From Sanghuangporus weigelae (taxonomy: Eukaryota; Basidiomycota; Agaricomycetes; Hymenochaetales; Hymenochaetaceae): DNA of 64,000 nucleotides. The notes below the pieces were generated by a model that was not told the origin of the DNA, ran no database searches, and worked only from the letters and a program-made list of their open reading frames with translations. The DNA is taken from assembly GCA_033182465.1 (NCBI GenBank), contig CP137325.1, positions 1,054,001 to 1,118,000 of the forward strand, written 5' to 3'. The first letter of the stretch is position 1; each line of letters begins with the position of its first letter. The translations under genes and the position numbers were made by a program. Of the stretch, positions 42,670 to 54,177 are shown piece by piece.

Positions 42670-43400
42670 TATCGATCATACACCGCATCAGGGGGAAGTC
42701 GGGAAACGTCAGAGCCGATGATCGGAGGCTAATATTGCATATATGAGACAAGGGGCACATCAGTCAGTGTTCCTGAGGTGTCCGATGCGTTGGCGGCACT
42801 CAATACAGAGTGTGGGCGATCTCTAGTGACTAATATGAGTGGCTGGAGTGGCAGTGCTGCAGGGGACTGCTGGATTGGCACCAGATACATTGTAATGAGG
42901 CATATAAGCACATATGACTATATGTAGCTCCCTAGGCAATGGGGGACTGCTTGGTAAGCTGTATGAGGCATCGGCAAAGGTACCTGAGGATGTCTGAGTG
43001 TCTGCCGCATTGATCGGTGCCATGGGGGGCTGACTCGGAGGCATCCAGAGTTGCTGCAAGGCTGTATGTACAGTAAATCGTAAGATCGGCAGCCTGTAGT
43101 CACTGAGGGATGTGTCCTATAGTGCCTGGTGCTGGGTAGGAGTTGTCAGCAGACCTGTCTGAGTGTAGGAGAGCCATCGGCGGATCGATCTGGGCCTTAG
43201 GAGGGCGCCGCAGTACAGTACATGTGCTGGAATTGGTGGAAATGTACTCAAATGGTGTCTCGAGTGCAGTAGGAGTATGCCCTCACACTCTGAGGTGTAG
43301 GTGGCACTGGGATATGGTATCTGCAGTGGGAGGGAGTCATAGTATGAGTGTACTGGCACAGGAGGGGCCAGTGCACTACAGCATCTAGCTCGGCAACTTG
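42670..43400. repeat. Inverted copy of 27260-28060
   Basis: Reverse-complement similarity over about 730 bp, seen from shared translations of the two strands. Confidence 0.65.
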
Positions 43401-43769
43401 CGTCTAGCCTGTTGTTTGTTGTTGTGTTGGCCACCTCGAGATCAACGTCTGTTAGTCTCAACACCTAACATAATAGAAAGACCTACTCTCTAGCCAGTGG
43501 AAACACTCGCTATCGCTGCTCCACGCAAGGAGTTACATTGACAATCATCGTATCGCGCCCATCCCAGATTCATCTGAGCAACCCCTATCTAGCCCGTCGG
43601 TGTTTAACACTGACATGTTTTGATATTTTTAATAAACAACAATCACCCTGGCCCCCATTCATTATCAGACTCATTACCAACCCCACAAACGTCAACGTGC
43701 ACGGATCAAGCACTTCATCACTTCCTTTTATGACGTAGAGAACCATCCCGATTTTGACCCTAACGACGA
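43401..43769. repeat. Inverted copy of 34850-35115 and unassigned tail
   Basis: Shared AATAGAAAGACCTAC and GGAAACACTCGCTAT runs in inverse orientation. The last ~100 bp are unassigned. Confidence 0.6.
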
Positions 43770-44040
43770 TGTAGCGCACACCGCTATTCTGGGCATCAGC
43801 GGTCGAGTATTGTACATACTTCACCAGTGTCCAACACACTGGTGTATCAGCTTCCCGAGCGACTCCAACAGTCACAAAGAGTATATACGACTCGATTTGA
43901 TTATTCCGGGCGCTCCACCATACCTTAGGACACGCCCGAGACTTCGTACATATCTTGGCTCGCCCCATTTCACCTTCCTTTGCACATATGTCACATTCCG
44001 AGACCCCTAAGACTTGCTAATACTGCGCCATAGGCACCAC
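43770..44040. repeat. Short module, copy 2, abutting the solo LTR
   Basis: Direct repeat of 41237-41512. Confidence 0.75.
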
Positions 44041-45550
44041 TGTTAGGGAGTAGGCCCGGGGTTACACCGGTTTGATCCTTTTACCTAAGCAACGGTGTGT
44101 TGTGCAGAGGTGATCTTATCTACCCACGTCTGGCTTTACCATGCGGTCCCTTACTAGCCTTCCTAGTCGCGGTCCGAGTTATGGATGCTTTCAGATACGA
44201 GATGATAGTAAAGCAGATTGGGATTTCCAAGAGGCGTGATAGTACAAAGCACACAGTAATAGCTCGCTGTAGGGCAAGCTTTACACCAGTGTGTTAAGAG
44301 GATCGAAAGATGGGGAAATGAGGGCCTAATCCTACAGCTATTTATGCTCCCAGATATTCCATTTTCTGTCGTATTTCTTACTCATCCTGTCTCCACTTTA
44401 CTCCACTTTTCTCCACCATTACTCTGTTCCTTTGTCATCCTTCTGCGCTTCGCTCCACTCTGCTCCGATCTTTGTAAGGTCGTCTCCACTATGATAGGTT
44501 TCTGTGGAGTTGCTGACTAAGACAATAGAGGTGGTGTTCTGATATGGAATGCTCCACTGTCAGTACTCCATAATGATGTCATTGCCATCATTGAGTGGCA
44601 TCTTTGCTCTTGGAGCGATGTAGGCTGCTCGGTATGTGATTCTTCGGAATTCATCTCGAGGTCCATTGAGTGTAAGCATAACTCGCACATTGGTGTTGAG
44701 ATGTCGGGTCAGTGTAGAGTATGGTCCAAGGCATATCATGAACTGCATAAGCTCTGCTGGCAGGTTCTGCTGGGTTCTGGTGACTAGCCATGCTTTGCCT
44801 TCATATCGTATGTCTCGAATGTAATGCCATATCCTTTGTTGTGTAAGGAGTTGTAACTGCTTGGTCTCCAGGTTCGCATCTCTCGGTAAATAAAGGTTTG
44901 CCTGTATTGTGGATGCTGGACATGGTATGTGCAACTCTGGTCTATACCATCCAATCATTCTCCAGGTTATCGGGTTCGCAGTTCGAGGGGTTCGAGTTGT
45001 GATCGTGAGTTCCTCTCGTTTCTTGGGTACTACTGGGTTTGGTAGATTGGAATACATTGTATCTTGAAGGTGTCGCTCGGTTTCCATGTGACAGTCACGT
45101 GTACCCACTGTTGCCGTGCATACTATGTAGTATACTTCATAAAGGACCATGTAAACTCATGCACAGACTTGACAGTGCTGAATGCCAGTAAGGTCTCCAT
45201 AAACCTTATTAGCCTTTAGCCTTTTAGTGTTTAGGCTTTAGTAGTTGTGCTTCTGGACTTCTAAGAAGTTTGATCGCTTCTTTTGATCAAGGTCGCTCTG
45301 GTTGCTTGGTCGGTGGCGTTAGAGTGGTAGTCTGTGGTAATAGGCAGTCGGCGGTGTTAGCTGTTAGCGGGATTACATATCTGCTTCAGTGCTTCTAGCG
45401 CTCGGGTGATAATGGGTTACTGTTGCCTAGGCCGCTCAATCGCTTGGGCCTGTGATAGCTGGCTTGGTTACTGGTCGTGTTTGGAAAGCTGATTGTGTAG
45501 ATCTGTTGATCGCATCAATCCTGATGCGAGATTTTGAGCGGATCCTTTCA
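44041..45550 (-). mobile_element. Solo LTR of the 12.3-kb gypsy family, diverged
   Basis: 1510 bp with the same termini (TGTTAGGGAG...CCTTTCA). Flanks differ (ACCAC left, GATAG right), so no target duplication. In the last ~350 bp I counted about 22 substitutions against the intact LTRs, roughly two thirds of them CpG to TpG or CpA. Confidence 0.9.
44560..45150 (-). CDS. LTR ORF, diverged copy, 196 aa
   Basis: Corresponds to codons 18-213 of the LTR ORF at 15227-15868. About 15 residues differ, with no stop or frameshift inside; upstream codons are lost by a 1-nt deletion before MVLYEVYY. Whether it is expressed is unknown. Confidence 0.45.
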   Translation of the reverse strand: MVLYEVYYIVCTATVGTRDCHMETERHLQDTMYSNLPNPVVPKKREELTITTRTPRTANPITWRMIGWYRPELHIPCPASTIQANLYLPRDANLETKQLQLLTQQRIWHYIRDIRYEGKAWLVTRTQQNLPAELMQFMICLGPYSTLTRHLNTNVRVMLTLNGPRDEFRRITYRAAYIAPRAKMPLNDGNDIIMEY

Positions 45551-45776
45551 GATAGTTCACCCCGACCGTTCCGGCCAGAGCTATTCCGACTGACCACAGT
45601 TCCCACAGAGTAGGCCAGAGTCTCAGTCAATCTCAGGGGAGTCTTCCGGATCACCCTTCCTTGTTTGGTTTCTCCGATTCGTTCTCACTTGCTCCCTATA
45701 GGATCAAACACCCTAGCCTGCTAGGATCGCACCTACAGACCTAGTCTGATCATCCACCCACAATATCGATCATACA
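45551..45776. repeat. Repeat module shared with 42459-42680
   Basis: Near-identical to 42459-42680 up to GATCATACACCG, where the TIR element begins. Confidence 0.7.
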
Positions 45777-46391
45777 CCGGAAAATTCAGCCAGAGGCCTG
45801 AGGTCATAGGCAGCGAGATTTATGTGGATTTTTTTGCGCCCTTCGGGTGCATTTTATGTGGATTTGCCTTAGGCCTTCTGAAATTTTGAAAATTATATGT
45901 GGATTTTGGCCTCAGGCCCCAAAAAGGCCCAAATTTTATGTGGATTTTGCTTTGCACCTCAAAAATCGCAAAAATTCTTCAAAAAACATGTATCTCCTGC
46001 TCCGAAGTGATGAACTAATATAATACATGTACAGAGAACTTGTATGAAAAAATGTGTGACAGAATCCAAATATAATCACAACAATACTGCATATTATTTA
46101 GTGAATTGTATTTGTCACGCAGATATTCTCCAAATATAGTATCATTCCTAAGCAATGCAATACAATCTCATATATACATAAGCATTTCTGATTTGTCATT
46201 ATACTCATATACTGACGAGCTAACTTCCGGCCGGTCGGATGACCTCAGGCCTCTGTGATCCGAGCTGTCAATATGTGGTGGCATCAGGCCTTCCGGCAAA
46301 AATTCCCTCAATTTATGCGGATTATCTCAGGCCTCCGTGCACAAACAGGGTAAATCTTATGCGGACTCAGGCCTCTGGCTGAATTTTCCGG
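45777..46391. mobile_element. 615-bp TIR element (MITE) upstream of ILS1
   Basis: Terminal inverted repeats of ~26 bp, starting CCGGAAAATTCAGCCAGAGG. Inside are several copies of TTATGTGGATTT on the left and ATGCGGA on the right, plus scattered CTCAGGCCT. No coding capacity. No clear target duplication. Confidence 0.8.
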
Positions 46392-46482
46392 GGTCCTAAC
46401 TTATTCCCACACTGTGAGTCAGATCAGATCGCGATTAGTTGTGCAGCTCGGAATCAATCTATTCTTTATCCCCCCGACCACG

Positions 46483-49400
46483 ATGGCCTTCCCTGTGCAT
46501 GACTGTAGGCAAAGTAAACCTAACGATGATCAGGACTGACTCTCTCCAATAGTAAATGCACCTTTTGATTTCGCGAAGGAAGAAGAGAAGGTTCTTGCCT
46601 ATTGGAGAGAAATCGATGCTTTCCAGACGAGCCTCAAGCTTTCAGAAGGCAGACCTGAGTTCTCTTTCTACGATGGACCACCTTTTGCAACGGGCCTACC
46701 TCACTATGGACATCTTCTAGCGGGAACTGTGAAAGTGAGCAAGAGCTCCCTGCTCATCGTGATTACGTGTTCTGATACCACCTTCGTAATAAAGGACATT
46801 GTAACCCGTCATGCTCATATGAGCGGGTATCACGTATCTCGCCGTTTTGGCTGGGATACCCACGGTCTGCCTGTAGAGTACGAAATCGACAAGAAACTAG
46901 GAATTACTACAAGAAACGACATCCTAAAGATGGGTATTGAGAAATATAACTCGGAATGCCGGAGCATTGTGATGCGATACTCCTCCGAATGGCGACATAC
47001 TGTTGAACGGATGGGTCGCTGGATTGACTTCGATGATGACTACAAAACTCTCAACCCGTCGTTTATGGAGTCTGTGTGGTGGGCATTCAGCCAACTGTTC
47101 GCAAAAGGGCTTGTGTATCGCGGGACAAAGGTTATGCATTACTCGACGGGATGTAAGACACCTCTATCAAATTTTGAGGCGGACTTGCTATACGAGGAGA
47201 TGAAGGATCTGTCTGGTACGCTTATATTGATTTTCGGACAACTATTAGATCACACTAAGTGTTGGTTGATTTCAGCCATAGTGACTTTTCCTCTTGTCAA
47301 TGATCCAGACACATCTCTTTTAGCTTGGACAACTACGCCTTACACGCTGCCATCAAATCTTACACTCTGCGTACACCCGGATTTAACTTATGTCAAAGTT
47401 CGCGATCTCGACCGGAATACAAACTTTATCATCTTGGACTCTGCGTTACACGTCTTATACGACAAGCCGAAAAAACAACGATTCGAGAAGGTTAGTAGTT
47501 TCCAAGGTAGAGAAATGGTAGGATGGAAGTATGTTCCGATATTCGACTACTACAAGGAAGAGGTGGGCGGTCCAACTCTCTGGCGAATAGTGTCACAGTC
47601 TTACATTCAGGTCCGTTAAGTATGAGAAAAGGGCGTTCAAAGTTGTCTCAGACAAATACGTAAAGGCGGACACTGGTACAGGAATCGTGCACAACGCACC
47701 TGGCTTTGGTGCTGAAGACCATCAAGTTGCGCTCGCTCATGATGTTCTTTCTCCTGGGGAATTACCTCCATGTCCTGTTGATGACGATGGTAGATTGACA
47801 GAAGAAGTGAAAGACTTCGAAGGGCTATATATCAAGGAAAGATGGATTCATTGTTCATTTATGCATAACGTAGCTGATTTGTTCGTAAACAATCCAGGAC
47901 GCGGACAAAGAAATCATGAAAGCGCTGAAGGTGAGAGGTAGAGTCGTTTCTCAAAAGACCATCAGCCACAGAGTAGCATTTTGCTGGAGGTATGAGTTCC
48001 GATTTCCTTCGTCTAATCTCGCCGCTGATGACATCTATAGATCCAAGACTCCACTCATGCTACGCTCCATACCGTCCTGGTTCGTCCGCGTAGAACCCAT
48101 TGTGAATGATTTGGTGAAAAATAATGCGGCTACACGATGGTGAGGCATACCAAGCTCGTTGCGTGAGGCATACCAAGCTCGTTGTGTTGGGCATACTCAA
48201 GCCTAGTTTGACAGGGTACCACAGAACGTAGGCGATCGACGCTTTGGTAACTGGTTGTCCGGTGCTCGTGACTGGAACGTATCGCGGAGTCGCTTCTGGG
48301 GTACACCTATCCCATTATGGGCCAGCAGTGATTTTCAAGAAGTAAGTTCCTTTGTGGGGATATCCAAAGTTCAGAAGTATTCATTTCTACGTCAAGATCG
48401 TGTGCGTTGGATCTGTTGAGGAACTCGAAGAACTCTCTGGCGTGAAGGGCATCGTGGACCTACATAGAGAGAGCATAGACCACATCACGATACCCTCAGA
48501 ACAAGGAAAAGACCCCTTAAAGCGCGTAGATGAGGTCTTTGATTGTTGGTTTGAGTCCGGGAGGTAACGGGTTCTTATTTCTCTGTTTGAACTCTACTGA
48601 GGAACAAGAATAGTATGCCCTTTGCCCAGCTGCACTACCCATTCGAGAATGCCGAGTTATTCCAGCGACGTTTTCCTGCAGACTTTGTCTCCGAAGGCAT
48701 TGACCAGACTCGCGGATGGTTTTATACCTTATTGATACTTTCCACGCACTTATTCGGACTCGCACCGTGGAAGAATCTGATCGTAACAGGACTGATACTC
48801 GCGGAGTAAGTAGCTGAACTAGAAGAATGGCCAGTCTACTAAGATCGACTATCAGAGATGGGAAGAAAATGAGTAAGAGTGCCAGAAATTACCCCGATCC
48901 GAACGTGATCTTGGCAAAGTATGGCGCTGATGCGACAAGGTACGCTAAACCACAGACACATTTGACAGGTCGGACTAATCACGTCCTACGTTATAGAATG
49001 TTCCTCGTCAATTCTCCTGTTGTTCGGGCCGATAACCTGCGTTTCCGCGAAGACGGTGTTCGCGAAATCGTCACGCGGGTGCTTCTTCCTTGGTTGAACT
49101 CGTTTAGATTTCTAATGGGACAGATCGCGCTTCTCAAAAAGAATAGCGGCATAGAATTCACCTATGATTCTGCGGCCCCAGTCCCCAACAACGTGATGGA
49201 TAGATGGATTTTGGCCCGATGCCAATCCCTCATCAAACTTGTCAAAGAAGAGATGGCAGCTTATAGGCTTTATACAGTCATCCCTCGCCTTTTGGATCTC
49301 ATCGAGGAGCTTACCAACTGGTACATCCGCCTCAATCGCAGACGGCTCAAGGGTGAAGACGGCCCTGGCGAAACTGCTGTAGCTTTGAACACGTTATTTG

Positions 49401-50462
49401 AAACACTACTCGTCCTTTGCTTAGTGATGGTCTGTGCATCTTTCATTACTTCCTTGCATTTCTATGATCGATTCAAACTTTATCTAGTCATCTTATACCC
49501 CATTCATCACTGAAAACATTTACCAAACGTTACGCAATTACATCCAGAATGAAGATGGCTCCAAAGACACGCGTTCCGTTCACTTCCTGCGTCTACCAGA
49601 TGTGAAGCAGGAATATTATGATCCGGACATCGAGCGTCAGGTTAAAGGGATGCAAACTGTCATCGAACTGGCACGCAATATCCGGGAGAGGCATAATATG
49701 TCTCTGAAAGTTCGTCGTCTTCTCTGTAAATGCACCTATCACGAATGGAAACTTACAACATTCAATCGTTAGACGCCTTTGAAGGAGCTCGTTATTTTCC
49801 ATAAGAATGAGCAATTTCTCAGGGACGTCATGACTTTGAAGCAATATATTCTCACCGAACTTAACGTACGCGAAGTGGTGTTTACCTTGGATGAAAACGA
49901 AGCCGGCGTTCGATACCGTGCCGTGGCTGATTGGTCCGTTCTCGGGAAAAAATTACGTGCAAGCGTTGGGAAAATCAAAGCGGCCTTACCCTCCATTTCG
50001 AGTGATGAAGTCAAAGTCTACATGACAACAGGAGCATTATCTGTTGATGGCGTTGTCCTCGAAGCAGGTGATCTCGCTGTCCAGCCCTATATTGAATTGC
50101 CGTCGCGGGGTCAGTACGGTTGCCATACTGACGGCAACGTCGCTATCAGGCTGGACGTCGAGGTCCACGAAGAGTTGATGGGCGAGTGGTTGGCGCGCGA
50201 GGTGATGAACCGCATTCAGAAGCTACGGAAGAAAGCTGGACTACAGGCTACGGACAATGTCGATGTCCGACTAGTGCTCAAGGATGACGTCGGACAAATT
50301 CAAGACGCTGTTTCGCGGTATGAAGCGCTGATTACGAAGACGACAGGAAGCGCGCCAACGATCATTAACTCTGAACCAACAGACAGTGAAACAGTGGCTA
50401 GTGAGGAAACGGAAGTAGCTGGCGAAACGTTCTCTATCTATCTTCAAAATTTGCGCCAGTAG
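46483..50462 (+). CDS. ILS1: Cytosolic isoleucyl-tRNA synthetase
   Basis: Class Ia synthetase charging tRNA-Ile. The first exon (46483-46504, MAFPVHD) joins in phase 1 to the exon encoding [21 protein letters not shown] motif [10 protein letters not shown] near 46700; [10 protein letters not shown] at 46850; editing domain ([30 protein letters not shown]) at 47280-47940; [13 protein letters not shown] at 48265; FDCWFESGS and [13 protein letters not shown] at 48540-48740; KMSKS loop ([15 protein letters not shown]) at 48852. The anticodon-binding region follows ([31 protein letters not shown]), and the C-terminal domain ends at 50462. Ten or more short introns; all joins I tested keep frame. 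One intron (48142-48212) holds two tandem 21-23 bp repeats. Length about 1070 aa, usual for the eukaryotic enzyme. Confidence 0.93.
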
Positions 50463-50881
50463 ATAGCTTCATGCCGTAGAATGAACAATAAGAACGCATT
50501 CTTGTAATAGATATTCAAAGGTCAGGTGTACACCAAACACGATTCATTCGTTATCTAAAGGCTAGCTAAAGCTTAGGTATTCAAAATCATAATTACTGCC
50601 TGAGAAGAATTCGTGGTTCCCACATCTCGTACAAGCAGCTTGCTACTAAGATTACAGGGGATACACAACTTTTCGTAGAATCTGATCCAATAGATGGCCA
50701 GAAACTGGTTGCCAATGAGATGGAAATCGCTAGCAATATTGGTTGTTGTACACCTCACGCGCGGATATATAGTAATAGATGTGTGTACTTTTGTAAAGGG
50801 ACACACTATCGATGGTAGCAAACTATCCTATGAAACTATATTCAAGTTCAAGCATTTACATATACTATGAGTGTCGTGATC
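50463..50881. other. Convergent intergenic region
   Basis: 3' flank of ILS1 and of the aldo/keto reductase pseudogene. Nothing recognisable. Confidence 0.5.
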
Positions 50882-51140
50882 TCATTCTTCGTCGTTCTTC
50901 ACCACCGAAATACGGACTACAGGCATACGTTGGTACGGATCTTCCAAGTGTTTCTTATCTTCCTTTGTAAGCTTGATCCACACCGCATCTATGATATCCG
51001 CCAGCATCCCTATCCATAGTAACTTCACGTTCACGTACCGATGAGATCCATAAGATTCTGAAGTCTCGTCATTTCAATGATTGGCGCTGCGAGCCATTGT
51101 ATTTCCTTTCTTCTTCGCGAGTTCTTCAACCCGGCAGTTA

Positions 51141-51900
51141 CTGCCTTTTTCATATGTATTGTCACTCGCGACTTCTGTGATTTTTGTCACACAGAACACC
51201 TCAAAATATAAAAATCCCCATATCTCACTCAATTCTTGACCGTCTTGCATGATCTAAGTTGTTAAATTCATAGTTTTAAGATTTATTTCAAACTACAACA
51301 AGGATGAAGAGAAATTAGCAAATAATGAGTGAGATATGTCATAAAAGGCCGATTTTAGACACTTTCTTCATGTGCAGTTTTTCCTGCCCTCAGACTGGGT
51401 GCTACAACAGCCTAGACTGTACCAGAGTGGTGCTATTGGCATAATATAAATTTACAGACATCAGTTTTCCTAAGAATAAATTTATTTTGAGGTCTAGGAG
51501 CCCTTGAGAAAAGGTAGGTTTGAGCTTAGCTCAGACATATATCAAACCAGCAGATACAACACAAAATAGAGCTCAAAGTCAGTCTGTAAATATAAAATAA
51601 AATAAGTATATCATTTTGGACTTGCTTGTAGGACTGTAGAAGCAGGGATGAGGGCAGGAAAAACTGCACATGCAATATATGTCTAAAATTGGTCTTTTAT
51701 GACATATCTCACTCATTCTTTGCTCATTTCTCTTTGTCCTTGTTGGAGTTTGAAATGGATCTTAAAACTATGGGTCTAGAAACTTAGATCATGCAAAACG
51801 GTCAAGAATTGAGTGAGATATGGGGATTTTTATATTTTGAGGTGTTCTGTGTGACAAAAATCACAGAAGTCGCGAGTGACAATACATATGAAAAAGGCAG
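51141..51900. mobile_element. 760-bp foldback MITE, copy A
   Basis: Arms of ~250 bp (starting CTGCCTTTTTCATATGTATT) are near reverse complements around a ~250-bp core; flanked by TA on both sides. No coding capacity. Copy B at 59863-60622 has the same length, with its core in the opposite orientation. TA flanks suggest Tc1/mariner-type mobilisation. Confidence 0.9.
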
Positions 51901-52325
51901 TAATTGCTACCTTCAAACTTGTCATAAACATTGATATATCTGATTCAAAACGCGGATCAGTATCAGACGACTGTGTTAAATGGAGACTTGAAAGGCTGGT
52001 CGCGCATCTGTCTCTGCTCTCTTGCTTTGTTCTTACAGAGTGACAGAGGTCGCGTAAGGAAATCTCGTACAAGCGGAGACCAGGGAATATAAGCAACGCC
52101 GAGGTGTTTCGATAGTGGCATCTTTTCATGCTCTTCTTCCCTGTAAGTCAGGGTGTAATAATTCTGCATCGAGATGAACGGAGTAAGGTTGTAATTGATC
52201 GCATAGGCTGAGAGCATAATCGGTGTCAGTGTCATTATTTGTAGGTCGTTAAAAATAGGAGTACTGACTCTGCATAGCATGAAGCTAGTCTCGACAAATG
52301 ATGTTAGTAAATATTGGACTGTATC

Positions 52326-52914
52326 TAGGGCTCCGACCGTATCCGTATACGGGTACGGTCGTATAAAAGAAGTTTCATACGGATACGGGCGTATATATAC
52401 GCCCGTATATATGGCACACCAGACCGTTATACGGATACGGACAGCTCGTATACGGGGAATACGCCGTATACGGCAGTTACAGAGCAGAAACTGTAGAATA
52501 GAAATAAAATGAGTTGAACATGATCATTTCGAGTTATCTTGACCTTACATAGCGCAAATACCGCACTTCAAGTAGTTCACCCCTGCCAAAAGAAGGGCGC
52601 AGCGGACAAATCCAGTGGACTGCGATAGAAAGGAGATGCGTGGGAACAGTACTGTATTGAAGACGGCCTTGGTAGCCTGGGAATATACTTTTCAAGTAAG
52701 TGATCTGCCAAATCACCAAAAATGGCATAAAATATACCTAATTCTATGCTACCGGGAGACACGGGGCCTTAGCTCCCGTATACGGCCGTAGTAAACGTCA
52801 AATTTTCAGACCTTTGAATACGGATACGGCCGCATATATACGGCTCGTATGTTTTGCTCTTATTGTGTCATACGGATACGGCCGTACCCGTATACGCATA
52901 CGGTTGGAGCCCTA
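52326..52914. mobile_element. 589-bp hAT-type MITE
   Basis: Terminal inverted repeats TAGGGCTCC(G/A)ACCGTAT extend ~33 bp. A perfect 8-bp target duplication ACTGTATC lies at 52318-52325 and 52915-52922, the hAT hallmark. Both ends are packed with CCGTATACGG-type palindromes and ATACGGATACGG units, which look like subterminal transposase-binding sites. Non-coding. Confidence 0.95.
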
Positions 52915-53701
52915 ACTGTATCAAGCCATAAATACGTACGAAAAGCAAGAGGATATGCCTAAATAGCGTACACGGCCCGACCTGACAACGCCATGAAGAG
53001 CTTGCATCTATGACTACATCCAGCTTAGAGGCTGTTGGAAGAGAAAGTAGTACTTACCGTCGCTTCAATCGGATCAAAGCGATAGCACTGTAGAACGTCA
53101 ATGTAGTATAATTGTAGGCGCTTGAGACTATGGTCGACAGCATCGAAGATGTGCTAAAGAGAGAAGGAATCAAGAGGCTCGATCTGGGGTATAACATTCG
53201 CTACAGAACCACCTTCCTGCTTAAACCCATCTGGTTCCCATATTTCGGCATTGATTTCCCCATGATACAACTCACCAAGTGTTCGTGTGACGATATGGTG
53301 CTGCTTGGTTCGAACGACGATCTCATTTCGAGGAAAGCTGAAATTATTGAATTAATTTGCCGAGAATAATTTCGGACAGTCCGTTAGAGTATACGTCTGC
53401 AGTGTCGAAACTCTGAATACCAGCGTCATATCTTGAAATGACGATGGAATTTAGCAAAGTGTCGGCAAGGGTACTGCCTCTTCATCTACACAGCTTTGAT
53501 ATGTTTTAGTCCCTCCAAAACCCAAGGCATCCGTTCTGAGGAGTCATTAGACATGCAACCGATTATGATTTTCGACACCTTTAATCCGGATTTGCTGAGA
53601 CGCACTAATGCACCATAAGGTCGGAGCAAAATTATCTGTGAGTGGGAGTGCATACCATATGGTATTTCTGTCCTTTTCTGTCCCAGTCTTGATGTGGCCA
53701 T

Positions 53702-54177
53702 GTAGAAATTAATTGAAGTCGAAATAACAAGTATCCTTCGAACAGCTCAATGCGTTCCCCTTCTACTTATACCTTTTGCGACTTCTCGCTCGTGCGCTCA
53801 TACCTTGGTCTATAGAATAATAAGATGATACCACTATTGCGTTTTCATGGCGCGTCTCGTTTCGCCAAAGCCTCTTTCGGACAACGGCCTAATGCGTGTC
53901 ATTCGAGTCTCCGCTGTTCGCTCAATGAGCGCGCCGTAGATGCTTTGTTTTGTAAGCGCACCTTATGAGCACGGTACCTCGGATTTAGCGTGTCCGTCTT
54001 TAACAACCGCGAAAGAGAAAAATAACCAGACGGAACTTAATAATTGCTCTTCATTTATCCATCCGCAAAGTGACCTCCGCAGCGAAGCTGGTTATGCGAC
54101 CTTCCCTGACTGAATGGAAAAATTGGCAGTTCTTTCTACCCCACAAAGTGCATGAATATGCATTGAGATTGTAACTA
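53702..54177. other. Intergenic region between the two reductase copies
   Basis: Presumably the ancestral promoter of the left copy. Nothing else seen. Confidence 0.4.

Larger units (their letters stand above)
50882..53701 (-). pseudogene. Aldo/keto reductase pseudogene, split by two MITEs
   Basis: NADPH-dependent oxidoreductase family of the voltage-gated K-channel beta type. The start at 53701 (MATSRLGQKRTEIPY) joins across a short intron to VRLSKSGLKVSKIIIGCMS. Parts matching the second copy (54178-55810) follow in order down to LTKEDKKHLEDPYQRMPVVR and a stop at 50882. A hAT-type MITE interrupts it at 52326-52914 and a 760-bp foldback MITE at 51141-51900; several residues of the active-site region are also degenerate. 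Removing both insertions in thought restores collinearity with the other copy, so the decay is recent relative to the duplication. Confidence 0.85.

Noticed and set aside
45777-46391. Target-site duplication around the TIR element
   Set aside because: Left flank CATACA and right flank GGTCCT do not match, so none is claimed.
48142-48212. Tandem 21-23 bp repeats in the ILS1 gene as a lesion
   Set aside because: They lie within an intron with intact splice signals; the flanking exons join in frame.
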